From positions 1 to 64,000 of the forward strand of contig NZ_OPYN01000108.1 in NCBI RefSeq assembly GCF_900277125.1: a stretch of DNA of 64,000 nt. The letters are read 5' to 3'. The notes under the pieces were generated by a model. It was not told where the DNA came from, searched no databases, and saw nothing but the letters and a program-made list of their open reading frames with translations. Positions within the stretch are counted from its first letter, which is position 1, and every line of letters starts with the position of its first letter. The stretch comes from Pseudomonas inefficax (GTDB taxonomy: Bacteria > Pseudomonadota > Gammaproteobacteria > Pseudomonadales > Pseudomonadaceae). The translations under genes were made by a program, and so were the position numbers. Shown one piece after another: positions 24,509-33,301 of this stretch.

Positions 24509-24781
24509 ATGAAATCCACGAAATGCATACCTTTGCTGGTGATTGCCTCGGTCCTCAGTTTTGCCGCACACGCAGACCCGGCGAGCAACTGTGCGGCCAA
24601 GATCAAGGAGCTTGAGGATTTCGACAAGGCCAGTGGCCAGGCAATGCATGGCGGCATGGCCCACGACTTCAAAGTCCACCTGCAAAATGCCAAGGATGCT
24701 CAGAGCAAGGGTGATATGAAGCAGTGTCAGGCCTCGGCCGACCAGGCCAAGACTATCTACAACAAGGCACGTAGCAGATAA
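24509..24781 (+). CDS. Small periplasmic protein, conserved hypothetical
   Basis: 90 aa from the ATG at 24509 with AGGAG 8 bases ahead. A Sec signal peptide ends near AHA|DP (residue 22). The mature 68 residues are charged and helical, with two cysteines (SNCAAK, KQCQAS) that could form one disulfide. Similar small proteins of unknown function are common in Pseudomonas. No function is assigned. Confidence 0.75.
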   Translation: MKSTKCIPLLVIASVLSFAAHADPASNCAAKIKELEDFDKASGQAMHGGMAHDFKVHLQNAKDAQSKGDMKQCQASADQAKTIYNKARSR

Positions 24782-24789
24782 ATGCTTAC

Positions 24790-24893
24790 TGGCCCTTTCG
24801 CGGGTAAACCCGCTCCCACAACATCTCCAACAGGCTCAAGGCCAGCGCGGTACCTGTGGGAGCGGGCAAGCCCGCGAAGAGGTCAGTACAGGA
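24790..24893. repeat. REP pair
   Basis: TTTCGCGGGTAAACCCGCTCCCACA facing TGTGGGAGCGGGCAAGCCCGCGAAGAGG, in the convergent junction between the small periplasmic and SH3-domain genes. Confidence 0.85.
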
Positions 24894-24901
24894 AAGCCCA
24901 G

Positions 24902-25552
24902 TCAGAACCAGCGATCGTTTTTCCGGCGCCCACGGGTCAGCGCCGGCAGGATCAGCCCCGCCAGCAAGCCCGCGCCCGCAATGCTGCCGCCATACACCAT
25001 GTAGCGCATCATCACCTGCTTGTTCTCGTCCCCCAGGCGCGCCTGGGTATCGCGCAGCTGCGACTGGCTCTGGTCAAACTGTTCATTCAGCGCCTTGTTG
25101 CGTGCTTCCAGTTCGTCTATCAGCTTCTTGCGTGAATCGAGGGTTTCCTGCATGCCCTGCACGCGGTTCTTCCAGCTGTCGTCAATGTTCTTCAGCTGCC
25201 CGGTCAGGTCCGCGACCTGGGCATCTAACTGCGGCAGGCGTTCGCTCTGGCCTGGCACCGACTGCAGGTCGTTGCTGAGAATCCACACCAGATCGCCGTT
25301 CTGCCCGCGCACTTGGCTGTAGTTGCCCTGGGTGCCGATCAGGGTGAGCTTCTGCCCGGACTTGAGCGTACCGACAATGCGGTGGCCATCGGTGGGGCCA
25401 CTGCGCACGTAGGTGCTCAGGCTGTCGCTGACCCAGCGTGCATCGCTGGCAGGCTCTTCGGCGTGTACCGGCGCGGCAAGGGTCACCAGGCTGGCGATCA
25501 GGCCGCCGCGCAGGGCAGTGAGGGCGGAAGCAGTTAGGCGGGAATCGGGCAT
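24902..25552 (-). CDS. SH3 domain and membrane-anchor protein (TIGR04211-like)
   Basis: 216 aa from the ATG at 25552. A signal peptide ends near VHA|EE (residue 31). A bacterial SH3 domain (YVRSGPTDGHRIVGTLKSGQKLTLIG) is followed by a long coiled coil (about 95-170) and a C-terminal transmembrane helix ending in basic GRRKNDRWF. This is the architecture of the E. coli YgiM-like family: periplasmic and anchored in the inner membrane. Function unknown; the family is often discussed with envelope or signal-transduction roles. Confidence 0.85.
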   Translation of the reverse strand: MPDSRLTASALTALRGGLIASLVTLAAPVHAEEPASDARWVSDSLSTYVRSGPTDGHRIVGTLKSGQKLTLIGTQGNYSQVRGQNGDLVWILSNDLQSVPGQSERLPQLDAQVADLTGQLKNIDDSWKNRVQGMQETLDSRKKLIDELEARNKALNEQFDQSQSQLRDTQARLGDENKQVMMRYMVYGGSIAGAGLLAGLILPALTRGRRKNDRWF

Positions 25553-25755
25553 GTTGGGTCTTCGCTGAAACAGGACAAAAGTAGGCCCGGTGACTGGGCC
25601 GATGAACCGGTCGGTGGGTTGACCGTCAGCGAAAGACCGTTTTTTTGTAAGCGGGTTCACTACCTGGTGTCGGAAATGTCTGCAGGATGTTGCAGCGACC
25701 CATCCGGCAACTCGGACTAGACTCATAGGCTCACACTCTTTCATGGAGCAAGGCC

Positions 25756-26235
25756 ATGACTGCCAAGAACACCGTCTGCCTCTGGTACGACAACGACGCC
25801 GAGGAGGCGGCGAGCTTCTACGCCAGGGTCTTTCCCGACAGCAAGGTAGTAGCCCTGCACAAGGCGCCGAGTGATTACCCGTCGGGCAAGGAGGGCGATG
25901 TGATCACGGTGGAGTTCACCGTCATGGGGATCCCCTGCGTGGGGCTCAATGGAGGTAAGGCCTTCACCCATTGCGAGGCATTTTCATTCCAGGTCAGCAC
26001 TGAGGATCAGGCCGAGACCGACCGCTTGTGGGATGCCATTGTCGATAATGGCGGCGAGGCCAGCGTCTGCGGTTGGTGCAAGGATAAATGGGGGATTTCG
26101 TGGCAGATCACCCCGCGCATCCTCATCGAAGCCATCGGCCACCCCGACCGGGCAGCGGCCAAGCGGGCATTCGAGGCAATGATGCAGATGGGCAAGATCG
26201 ATGTGGCCAGGATAGAGGCGGCGTTGAAGGGCTGA
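25756..26235 (+). CDS. VOC superfamily protein (PhnB/3-dmu-9 type)
   Basis: 159 aa, one PF06983-like unit. Pattern: CLWYDNDAEEAASFYARVFPDS, VEFTVMGIPCVGLNGG, CGWCKDKWGISWQITP. These glyoxalase-fold proteins resemble PhnB/YdeN; most have no proven activity. Two cysteines in CGWC could bind metal or be redox active. Divergent from the SH3-domain gene. Confidence 0.88.
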   Translation: MTAKNTVCLWYDNDAEEAASFYARVFPDSKVVALHKAPSDYPSGKEGDVITVEFTVMGIPCVGLNGGKAFTHCEAFSFQVSTEDQAETDRLWDAIVDNGGEASVCGWCKDKWGISWQITPRILIEAIGHPDRAAAKRAFEAMMQMGKIDVARIEAALKG

Positions 26236-26245
26236 CCGCGGCGCC

Positions 26246-26400
26246 TGCTTCGCGGGTGAACCCGCTCCCACAGGGATCGCGCCAGATTTTAGAAATTGAG
26301 CAAGACAGTTGCTCCCACCTCGACCGCAATGGCCTCAAGCCATACGCAAAACTCTGTGGGAGCTGGCTTGCCTGCGATGGGCTGCAACGCAGCCCCCGGT
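26246..26400. repeat. REP cluster with second repeat type
   Basis: A REP copy (TTCGCGGGTGAACCCGCTCCCACAGG), the 47-base repeat 26272-26318, and a degenerate REP half to 26400 (GTGGGAGCTGGCTTGCC). Fills the convergent gap before the BCCT gene. Confidence 0.75.
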
Positions 26401-26417
26401 TTCACTGGCGTACCCAA

Positions 26418-28166
26418 TCAGTTTCCGGTCACTTCGGTCTCTGCCGAGGTCGGTTTGGTCGAAGTCTTCTTCTCCTGCACCACGATGTAGAACTCTTCGC
26501 CATGCTTCACCGCGCCATACAGCACGGCCTTTTCGATCAGTTCGTTGCCGCGCAGGTGGCGCAGCATCATCGGGTCCTTGCGCAGGTCGCGGTACAGCGC
26601 CAGGCAAAGCAGCACCATCACCACCACGAACGGCAGGGCCACGACGATGGTCAAATTCTGCAGGCCGGTCAGCGCCTCACCGGGATCGCGCGGGTCGCCG
26701 ATTGCCAGCATGATCGCCGCCACCGTACCGGTCAGCGCGCCCCAGAAGATCACCGTGCGCCGTGATGGCGTGGTAGTGCCGTGTTCGGACAGCGTGCCCA
26801 TCACCAGCGAGGCCGCATCAGCCCCGGAGACGAAGAAGATACCCACCAGAACCATCACCAGCACTGATGTCGCCGAGGCCAGCGGGTAGCTGTCCAGCAA
26901 CTGGTACAGTGCGTGGTTGCTGTTGACCGCGCCATTGGCCAGCTGGAAGGCGCCTTCGCGCAGGGCTTCGATACTCGCACCGCCAAAGATGGTGAACCAC
27001 ACCAGGCTGACCAGGCTCGGTACCAGCAGTACCCCGGTAACGAACTGGCGGATGGTGCGGCCGCGGCTGATGCGGGCGATGAACATGCCCACGAACGGCG
27101 TCCAGGAAATCCACCAGGCCCAGTAGAACACGGTCCAGCCGGCCAGCCAGCTGTTCATCTGTTCACCGCCGCTTGCGTTGGTGCGGGCCATCATTTCAGG
27201 CAGCATCTTGACGTAGATGCCAATCGAGGTTGGCAGCAGGTTGAGCATCAGCAGGGTCGGGCCGACCATGAACACGAACACCGCCATCACCAGCGCCAGC
27301 ACCATGTTGGTGTTGGACAGCCACTGGATACCTTTGCCGATGCCCGACACCGCCGAGGTGACGAAGGCGATGGTCAGCAGGGTGATGATCGAGATGTAGA
27401 ACAGTTTGCCGGGGCTTTCGATCCAGCCGTTGTATTCCAGGCCACCGGCGATCTGCAGCGCGCCCAGGCCCAGCGAGGCCGCCGAGCCGAACAGCGTGGC
27501 GAAGATCGCCATCATGTCGATCAGGCGGCCGAGCGGGCCGTTGGCATGCTTGCCGATCAACGGCCGGAAGGCGGCAGAGATGAGCTGCGAACGGCCGCGG
27601 CGGAAGGTGCCATAGGCAATTACCAGACCGACGATGGCGTACATGGCCCAAGGGTGCAGGGTCCAGTGGAACAGCGTGGTGGCCATGGCCACCTGCATCG
27701 CTTCGCTGGACTGCCCGGCGGTCGTCGCTGGTGGTGGCGACACATAGTGCGACAGCGGTTCGGCAACGCCGAAGAACATCAGGCCGATGCCCATGCCGGC
27801 GCTGAACATCATCGCCACCCAGGACACCGTGCGGAATTCTGGCTGCTCGCCATCACGGCCCAGCGGGACCCGGCCGTAACGACTGGCGGCCAGCCACAGC
27901 ACGAACACCACGAACAGCGAGGAAGTAAGCACGAAGAACCAGCCGAAGTTGAGAATGACCCAGGATTGCGCGCTGGAGGCGCTGCTGGCGAGGCTGGCCT
28001 GGTTGAGGAAGCCCCAGAGAACGAAAGCGATTGCCAGGAGGCTGGTGAAACCAAAGACGATCCAGTCAAGCTTGCCCTCGAAATGCCGGTCCTGGCGTGC
28101 TTCTGCGGTTTTCGAGGGGTCCGTCACGCCAAGGTCGAGCGTTTCGGTGATGTGTTCCTTTGCCAT
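26418..28166 (-). CDS. BCCT family betaine/choline/carnitine transporter
   Basis: 582 aa with 12 predicted membrane helices. BCCT hallmarks: GIGLMFFGVAEPLSHY, the aromatic-rich FHWTLHPWAMYAIVGL, and WTVFYWAWWISWTPFVGMFIARISRGR. It imports a quaternary ammonium compound with Na+ or H+ at the inner membrane. The C-terminal tail after helix 12 is about 70 residues, shorter than in the osmoregulated BetT type, which argues for a catabolic rather than stress role. Exact solute unknown. Confidence 0.92.
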   Translation of the reverse strand: MAKEHITETLDLGVTDPSKTAEARQDRHFEGKLDWIVFGFTSLLAIAFVLWGFLNQASLASSASSAQSWVILNFGWFFVLTSSLFVVFVLWLAASRYGRVPLGRDGEQPEFRTVSWVAMMFSAGMGIGLMFFGVAEPLSHYVSPPPATTAGQSSEAMQVAMATTLFHWTLHPWAMYAIVGLVIAYGTFRRGRSQLISAAFRPLIGKHANGPLGRLIDMMAIFATLFGSAASLGLGALQIAGGLEYNGWIESPGKLFYISIITLLTIAFVTSAVSGIGKGIQWLSNTNMVLALVMAVFVFMVGPTLLMLNLLPTSIGIYVKMLPEMMARTNASGGEQMNSWLAGWTVFYWAWWISWTPFVGMFIARISRGRTIRQFVTGVLLVPSLVSLVWFTIFGGASIEALREGAFQLANGAVNSNHALYQLLDSYPLASATSVLVMVLVGIFFVSGADAASLVMGTLSEHGTTTPSRRTVIFWGALTGTVAAIMLAIGDPRDPGEALTGLQNLTIVVALPFVVVMVLLCLALYRDLRKDPMMLRHLRGNELIEKAVLYGAVKHGEEFYIVVQEKKTSTKPTSAETEVTGN

Positions 28167-28482
28167 GAATGATGAGGCCCCTTTTTCGGCTTACCTGCTG
28201 GTGCAGGCTTGTAGTTGTGTGGGCGACCGAGTTCGATGACTGTCTCGGCGAGGAGATTGCTGGCGCGATTATCCTGCGCACGAAACGGCGGCTCCTGTCC
28301 CGATAACGCCCCAGGGCGTCCATTACGCGACCTGCCAAATACTTTTAGTTCTGGGGAGGATGACCCTTTCTGCTTCGCGTTCTGGTACCCTGATGGGCAT
28401 TCCCCGGGCCTGCACATCCGAGCATCGTAGAAGCGTTGCTGCTTGTGGACCTGGCCGTACCAGGAAACGGAGATTCGTCCAA
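28167..28482. other. 316-bp intergenic region, divergent promoters expected
   Basis: Separates the BCCT gene (minus) from the 105-aa gene (plus). It should hold both promoters. I see no REP element, strong palindrome, BetI-like box or terminator in it. Confidence 0.4.
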
Positions 28483-28800
28483 ATGGCCACTGACCGTGTG
28501 AGCCTGATTCACTTCGATAAATTGAGCATGAGCCCTGCCGCTGCCGATCGGTTCCAGAAAGCCCTCGACGCGCTGGAAGCGCTCAAGCTGCAGGACCGTT
28601 ACGTGTATCTCATCGCTCCTTATCTGGGTGATATCGCTGACGCCTCCGACCGCGAACAACTGGCCACCGCCCTGGCGCAGGGCCTGCGCGTGGTCGACGA
28701 GTTGCTGGCTGCCAAGTCGGTCAACAAGGACAAGGCCGAGGAAGTGCGCCAGGTGTTCCACAACGCCGCCGAGCGTGCGCAGGCAGAATTGCCTGGCTGA
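28483..28800 (+). CDS. Conserved hypothetical protein, 105 aa
   Basis: Starts MATDRVSLIHFDKLSMSP, preceded by AACGGAG. Soluble, mostly helical and acidic, with no signal peptide and no cysteines. It contains LDALEALKLQDRYVYLIAPYLGDIADASDREQ and a repeat-free C-terminus. Family not recognised. It is followed after 8 bp by the DUF1289 gene, so the two likely form an operon with the LysE gene. Confidence 0.75.
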   Translation: MATDRVSLIHFDKLSMSPAAADRFQKALDALEALKLQDRYVYLIAPYLGDIADASDREQLATALAQGLRVVDELLAAKSVNKDKAEEVRQVFHNAAERAQAELPG

Positions 28801-28808
28801 GTGGCGGC

Positions 28809-29009
28809 ATGGCCAAAGACATCGACAACCCCTGCGTCTCGCTGTGCCAGCTCAATAGCGAGCTGTGCGTGAGCTGCGGTCGCACCCGTGAGGAAATCCG
28901 CAAATGGCGGGGCATGAAGCGCCCCGAGAAGATGGCCACCGTGCAGCGGGCGGCAACGCGGATGAAGGCTATCGCCAAGAAGGCAGCCAAGCGGCAGAAT
29001 GCCGACTGA
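28809..29009 (+). CDS. DUF1289 family small cysteine protein
   Basis: 66 aa. N-terminal half: NPCVSLCQLNSELCVSCGRTREEIRKW, with cysteines in the arrangement C-x3-C-x6-C-x2-C that defines DUF1289 (YdhL/Fe-S or zinc ligation suspected). The C-terminal half is strongly basic and helical. Function unproven. Lies between the 105-aa gene and the LysE-type exporter. Confidence 0.85.
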   Translation: MAKDIDNPCVSLCQLNSELCVSCGRTREEIRKWRGMKRPEKMATVQRAATRMKAIAKKAAKRQNAD

Positions 29010-29057
29010 ACCTGCGCCTTTGCGCGCGGCCTTTCCTGACTGTCTGACGAGCCTGAA

Positions 29058-29699
29058 ATGGATTCTCACTCGCTGTTCGCTTTTACCCTGGTCGCTGCAA
29101 TCGCGATCGCCAGCCCTGGCCCTGCCACACTGATGGCCATCAACAACAGCCTGGCCCATGGCCAACGCAGCGCGATCTGGTCGTCGCTGGGCAATGGTTC
29201 GGGCCTGTTCTGCCTGTCGGCAGCCGCCATGCTGGGCTTGGGGGCGCTGCTGGCCAGTTCTGAAGTGCTGTTCAACGCCGTGAAGATCCTGGGGGCGGGC
29301 TACCTGTTCTACCTGGGGGCGCGGCAATTGCTGAAAAAGAGCCCGATGCTGGTGCAGGGCACCGCAGAGGGTATGGCCAAGGCCCGGCCCACGCCGCTTA
29401 AACTTTACAAGTCGGCGTTTCTCACGGCAGTGACCAACCCCAAGGCGACCATGTTCTTCACCGCACTGTTCCCGCAGTTCATCGACCAGGGGGCGGCGTT
29501 GCTGCCGCAGTTCCTGATCCTGACCGGGATATTCGTGGCGTTGTCGCTGGTTTCGCTGAGCCTTTATGCCGCGCTGGCGGCGCGGGCCAAGGGCGTGCTG
29601 ACCCGGCCGTCGCTGTCGCGCTGGGTGAGCCGGGTGGTGGGCACGACCTTCATCGGTTTTGGCGCGGCGATCCTGGCGATGCGCCGGCAGGGGGCCTGA
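29058..29699 (+). CDS. LysE/RhtB family amino-acid exporter
   Basis: 213 aa with six hydrophobic helices. Family signature near the N-terminus: AIASPGPATLMAINNSLAHGQRSA. The central KSAFLTAVTNPKATMFFTALFPQFI is typical of RhtB. These export amino acids or homoserine lactone-like molecules at the inner membrane. Substrate unknown. Confidence 0.9.
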   Translation: MDSHSLFAFTLVAAIAIASPGPATLMAINNSLAHGQRSAIWSSLGNGSGLFCLSAAAMLGLGALLASSEVLFNAVKILGAGYLFYLGARQLLKKSPMLVQGTAEGMAKARPTPLKLYKSAFLTAVTNPKATMFFTALFPQFIDQGAALLPQFLILTGIFVALSLVSLSLYAALAARAKGVLTRPSLSRWVSRVVGTTFIGFGAAILAMRRQGA

Positions 29700-29864
29700 A
29701 GTACTAGGGGCGCTCCCCTGACCGATGAAAGGCCAACCTGATCGCCATACATGGTCCAGACTATTTGCAGCACGCACTGATGGGTGCTGCAGTCGACCAC
29801 AGGATGTGGCAGCCTTTGGCCACCGCTCCGGGTCTGCGGATGTTACATGTGCCGAGGGTTGTCG

Positions 29865-30653
29865 ATGATCGAGCGCTGCTTTCGCCACGCTTTGCTGCTG
29901 TTGCCGTGCCTGCTGCTGCCGCTGGCGGGGGTAGCGCACGAGGAATGCCGGCGGCTGACTGCCACCGGCAACCCTGAATACCCCCCGTACCTGTGGCGCG
30001 ACCCGCAAAACCCCCGGCAACTGATCGGTGCCAATGCCGACCTGCTCAAGTACCTGGGCAAGCAGCTGGGGCTGGAAATCGAGGTGGTCTACAGCGGGCC
30101 GTGGTCGCGCGCCCAGGAAGAAGTGCGCACGGGCCGGATCGACCTGATGGCCGGGTATTTCCTGACCAAGGCCCGTCAGCAGCAGATGGACTTCATTGCC
30201 CCGGCATTCCTGCATACCCCAAGCGTTGTCTGGGTGCGCCAGGACAATACCTTTGCCTACCGGCAATGGGCCGACCTGAAGGGCCGCAAAGGCGGCACGC
30301 TGGTCAACAACAGCCACGGCCAGCAGTTCGACGATTACGCCCGGGCCAACCTCACCCTCGAAGCAGTACCCGGTGCCAGGCAGGCATTCGAGAAGTTGAT
30401 GCACAAGCGCAGCGATTACGTGGTGTACGAGCAGTATCCCGGCTTGGCGCTGGCGCGCACCTTGGGGATTGCAGACACTGTACAGGTGCTGGAGCCACCG
30501 ATATCCAGCGAAGGGCTGTACCTGGCGCTGTCGCATGCCTCGCCCTGCAACCAGCCGCAGCTGCGTGAGGCGCTGGCCAGGGAGATGGAAAAGATCGTTG
30601 CCGGGGCGTTGCCGGAGCAGCTGTTGCAGCAAAACCTGGAGCGTTGGCAATAA
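29865..30653 (+). CDS. Family 3 extracellular solute-binding protein
   Basis: 262 aa from the ATG at 29865 with GAGG seven bases ahead. A leucine-rich signal peptide ends around VAH|EE (residue 25). SBP_bac_3 features: TGNPEYPPYLWRDP, LLKYLGKQLGLEIEVVY, GRIDLMAGYF. It binds a polar amino acid or similar in the periplasm, but no transporter genes are adjacent, so it is an orphan or acts as a sensor. An inverted repeat GCAGCAC/GTGCTGC lies at 29767-29790 in its leader. Confidence 0.85.
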   Translation: MIERCFRHALLLLPCLLLPLAGVAHEECRRLTATGNPEYPPYLWRDPQNPRQLIGANADLLKYLGKQLGLEIEVVYSGPWSRAQEEVRTGRIDLMAGYFLTKARQQQMDFIAPAFLHTPSVVWVRQDNTFAYRQWADLKGRKGGTLVNNSHGQQFDDYARANLTLEAVPGARQAFEKLMHKRSDYVVYEQYPGLALARTLGIADTVQVLEPPISSEGLYLALSHASPCNQPQLREALAREMEKIVAGALPEQLLQQNLERWQ

Positions 30654-30670
30654 ATAGCAGCCTGGTATGC

Positions 30671-30798
30671 GGTCCCTTGTAGGAGCGGCCTTGTGTCGCG
30701 ATGGGGCGCGAAGCGGCCCCCGTTTTTCAGCTTCGCCGCAGATATCGCCGGGGCCGCTTCGCGCCCCATCGCGACACAAGGCCGCTCCTACAAGGACC
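30671..30798. repeat. Large REP pair overlapping the xdhC stop codon
   Basis: Nearly 50-base arms (GTAGGAGCGGCCTTGTGTCG..GGGGCGCGAAGCGGCCCC and its inverse). The right arm runs through 30788-30798, so the TAG stop and last residues of XdhC are encoded by REP sequence. Confidence 0.88.
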
Positions 30799-31789
30799 GC
30801 GCCAGCTGCTCGGCTTCCTTGGCCCGGGTCACGCTGACCGCGTTCTTCGTCGCAAGTATCTCGGCCATGACGCTGACGGCAATTTCGGCTGGGGTCTTGC
30901 TACCGATATAAATGCCGATCGGGCCATGCAGGCGCTGCAACGACGCTTCGCTTTCACCAAAATGTTCAATCAGCCGCTCGCGGCGCAGCTGGCTGTTGCG
31001 CCGTGAGCCGATGGCGCCGATATAGAACGCCGGGCTGTGCAGGGCTTCGAGCAGGGCCAGGTCGTCCAGCTTCGGGTCGTGGCTGACAGCGACGATGGCG
31101 CTGCGCAGGTCCGGGGCGAAGGCACGGACCACATCGTCCGGCATGCCGGCCAGGTGGTTGACGCCGGCAACGTTCCAGCCTGCCGTATGCTCGGGGCGCG
31201 GGTCGCACAGTGAAACGCTGAAGCCATTGAACAGGGCCATGGTCGCCAGGTATTCGGCGAGCGCGCCAGCACCGATCAGCAGCAGGCGGTAGCCGGGGCC
31301 CAGGGTACTGAGCATGTGCCGGCCATCGAAGCTGAACAGGTCGGGCGTGCTGGTGGCGGTGAGGCTGGCTTTGCCGCTGCCCAGGTCGAGCCCACGGCGT
31401 ACCAGATTGCCGCCGTCGAGGCCGGCGAGCAGTTGCTCGAGGTGTGGCAGCGACGGGGCGAATTCCAGGACAAGTTCGAGGGTGCCGCCGCAGGGCAGGC
31501 CGAAGCGGTGGGCCTCGTCGGCACTGACGCCATAGCGCACCACCTGGGGCAGGCCGCCGGGCATGCCGGGGCCGCCGTAAGCGCTGGTGTAGCGGTGAAT
31601 GAGGTCGTCCTCGATGCAGCCGCCAGAGACACTGCCGACCACACGGCCGTCGCTGCGCAGAGCCATCATCGAGCCAACCGGGCGGGGGGAGGAACCCCAG
31701 GTGCGGGCGACCGTGGCGAGCAGGGTGCGGTGGCCGGCGGCGAGCCAGTCTCGGGTGGTGCGCAGGACCAGCAGGTCGATGCTTTCCAT
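30788..31789 (-). CDS. XdhC family molybdenum cofactor maturation factor
   Basis: 333 aa from the ATG at 31789. The N-terminal XdhC part reads TVARTWGSSPRPVGSMMAL and GSVSGGCIEDDL. The C-terminal Rossmann part is LLLIGAGALAEYLA, ending with IGSRRNSQLRRERL and PIGIYIGSKTPAEIAVSV. XdhC proteins bind molybdopterin, help exchange its oxo ligand for sulfur, and insert it into xanthine-dehydrogenase-type enzymes in the cytoplasm. It lies last in the operon with the Mo oxidoreductase, its probable client. The extreme C-terminus is REP-encoded. Confidence 0.92.
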   Translation of the reverse strand: MESIDLLVLRTTRDWLAAGHRTLLATVARTWGSSPRPVGSMMALRSDGRVVGSVSGGCIEDDLIHRYTSAYGGPGMPGGLPQVVRYGVSADEAHRFGLPCGGTLELVLEFAPSLPHLEQLLAGLDGGNLVRRGLDLGSGKASLTATSTPDLFSFDGRHMLSTLGPGYRLLLIGAGALAEYLATMALFNGFSVSLCDPRPEHTAGWNVAGVNHLAGMPDDVVRAFAPDLRSAIVAVSHDPKLDDLALLEALHSPAFYIGAIGSRRNSQLRRERLIEHFGESEASLQRLHGPIGIYIGSKTPAEIAVSVMAEILATKNAVSVTRAKEAEQLARSL

Positions 31790-31829
31790 GGGGACTCCGG
31801 TAAAGCTTGGGGGTTCAAGGGGGCTGTAA

Positions 31830-31926
31830 CGGCCTCTTCGCGGGTGAACCCGCTCCCACAGGTACTGCACAGGTCTTAGGAGCAGTGCAAATCCTGTGGG
31901 AGCGGGTTCACCCGCGAAGAGGCCGG
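31830..31926. repeat. REP pair between xdhC and the cytochrome gene
   Basis: GGCCTCTTCGCGGGTGAACC..CTCCCACAGG against CCTGTGGGAGCGGGTTCACCCGCGAAGAGGCC. Within the Mo-enzyme operon. Confidence 0.87.
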
Positions 31927-31940
31927 CACAGCCACCAAAC

Positions 31941-33284
31941 TCATCGCATATGCAAAATGATCGGGCTACTACTGGCCGGGTCGGTATGCCCACGCAACTT
32001 GCCCACCGCCTGCGCATTCACCGCGCCACCATTGTTCCCCCAGGCACTGCGCACGAAACCCAGCACATCAGCAATTTCCTGGTCACTCAATTGCTCGCGG
32101 AAGGCCGGCATGCGATAGGCATCGGGCAACCCGGCCGTTACCACCCGCTGCGAACCATTGAGGGTGATATTGATCGCCGATGCGTCTTCCCTGGCCAGTG
32201 CCGAGGTGGCGCCGGCCAAGGGTGGCATCCATTCGGCCTGGCCCTTTCCGTCCAGGCCGTGGCACGACGCACAGCGGGTTGCATAGGTATGTGCCCCAGG
32301 CCTGTCGAGCCACGCTGGCGTCGATTCAGCCTGGTACTGCCACGGCGCACCGTCGCGTTGCGGGTCGCCGGGTAGCGACTTCAGGTAGCGGGCAATGGCG
32401 GCCAGGTCGTCGTCATTCATGAACTGCGTAGAGTTGTTGAATGCCTCGGTCATCGAGCCGAATACCACCGCGTGCCGGTTGCGTCCGGTCTTGAGGAACT
32501 GCGCGATCTCGGCCTCGCTCCAGCGCCCCAGCCCGGTGTTGGGGTCGGCACGCAGGCTCGGTGCATACCAACCGTCGAGCAGGGCACCAGCAAGGAACGG
32601 CTTGCCGCTGTCATCCAGGGCCTTTTCGTTGAAGGCCAGGCCGCGCGGCGTATGGCAGCTACCGCAGTGGCCAGGGCCCTGGACGATGTAGGCACCGCGG
32701 TTCCACTGTGCATCCTGCCCGGCATGATCGGCGTATGGTGTGGTGGCGGCGAACAGGCCGTTCCATATGGCAATGGGCCAGCGCCAGTTCAGCGGCCAGG
32801 GAATGTCGCTGGCAAGGTTGGCTTGCTGCACGGGTTGCACGCCGTGCATGAAGAAGGCGTACAGCGCCTTTACATCGTCATCGCTGAGCTTGGCGTAGGA
32901 CGGGTAGGGCATCGCCGGGTACAACCGCCGGCCACCAGGCGCGACGCCCTGGCGGACGGCACGGTCGAAGTCGGCCAGGCTGTAGCCACCGATGCCGGTG
33001 TCGCGGTCGGGGGTGATGTTGGTGGCGTGGATCGCCCCCAGCGGGGTGGCCATTTCCAGCCCGCCGGCGAACGGTTTGCCGTCCGGCAGGCTGTGGCAGG
33101 CCACGCAGTCGCTGAGGCGGGCCACGTACTCGCCACGGCTGACCAGCGCCGGGTCGGCAGCGGTGGCCTGCGCATCGGCAAATGGCGAGGCGGGCTCGCG
33201 GGTGACGTACCAGGCCAGCAGGCCTGCCGCTACCAGGCACGGCAGCGCCAGCCAGCCAGCGGTTCTTGCGAAACGATGGGTCAT
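31941..33284 (-). CDS. Tri-heme cytochrome c subunit of the Mo oxidoreductase
   Basis: 447 aa. An N-terminal membrane helix or signal (residues 10-26) precedes three CxxCH heme sites: CVACH at 60-64, CGSCH at 207-211, CASCH at 338-342. This is the architecture of AdhB-like cytochromes that take electrons from periplasmic dehydrogenases to the quinone pool or oxidase. The gene is 17 bp after the Mo subunit, so it is the third subunit of the complex. It implies oxygen-independent hydroxylation or aldehyde oxidation coupled to respiration. Confidence 0.93.
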   Translation of the reverse strand: MTHRFARTAGWLALPCLVAAGLLAWYVTREPASPFADAQATAADPALVSRGEYVARLSDCVACHSLPDGKPFAGGLEMATPLGAIHATNITPDRDTGIGGYSLADFDRAVRQGVAPGGRRLYPAMPYPSYAKLSDDDVKALYAFFMHGVQPVQQANLASDIPWPLNWRWPIAIWNGLFAATTPYADHAGQDAQWNRGAYIVQGPGHCGSCHTPRGLAFNEKALDDSGKPFLAGALLDGWYAPSLRADPNTGLGRWSEAEIAQFLKTGRNRHAVVFGSMTEAFNNSTQFMNDDDLAAIARYLKSLPGDPQRDGAPWQYQAESTPAWLDRPGAHTYATRCASCHGLDGKGQAEWMPPLAGATSALAREDASAINITLNGSQRVVTAGLPDAYRMPAFREQLSDQEIADVLGFVRSAWGNNGGAVNAQAVGKLRGHTDPASSSPIILHMR

Positions 33285-33301
33285 GGGGCGTCCTTGTCTG
33301 C

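Noticed and set aside
29767..29790. Hairpin GCAGCAC/GTGCTGC as terminator of the LysE gene
   Set aside because: It lies 68 bases past the stop without a U-tract; function left open.
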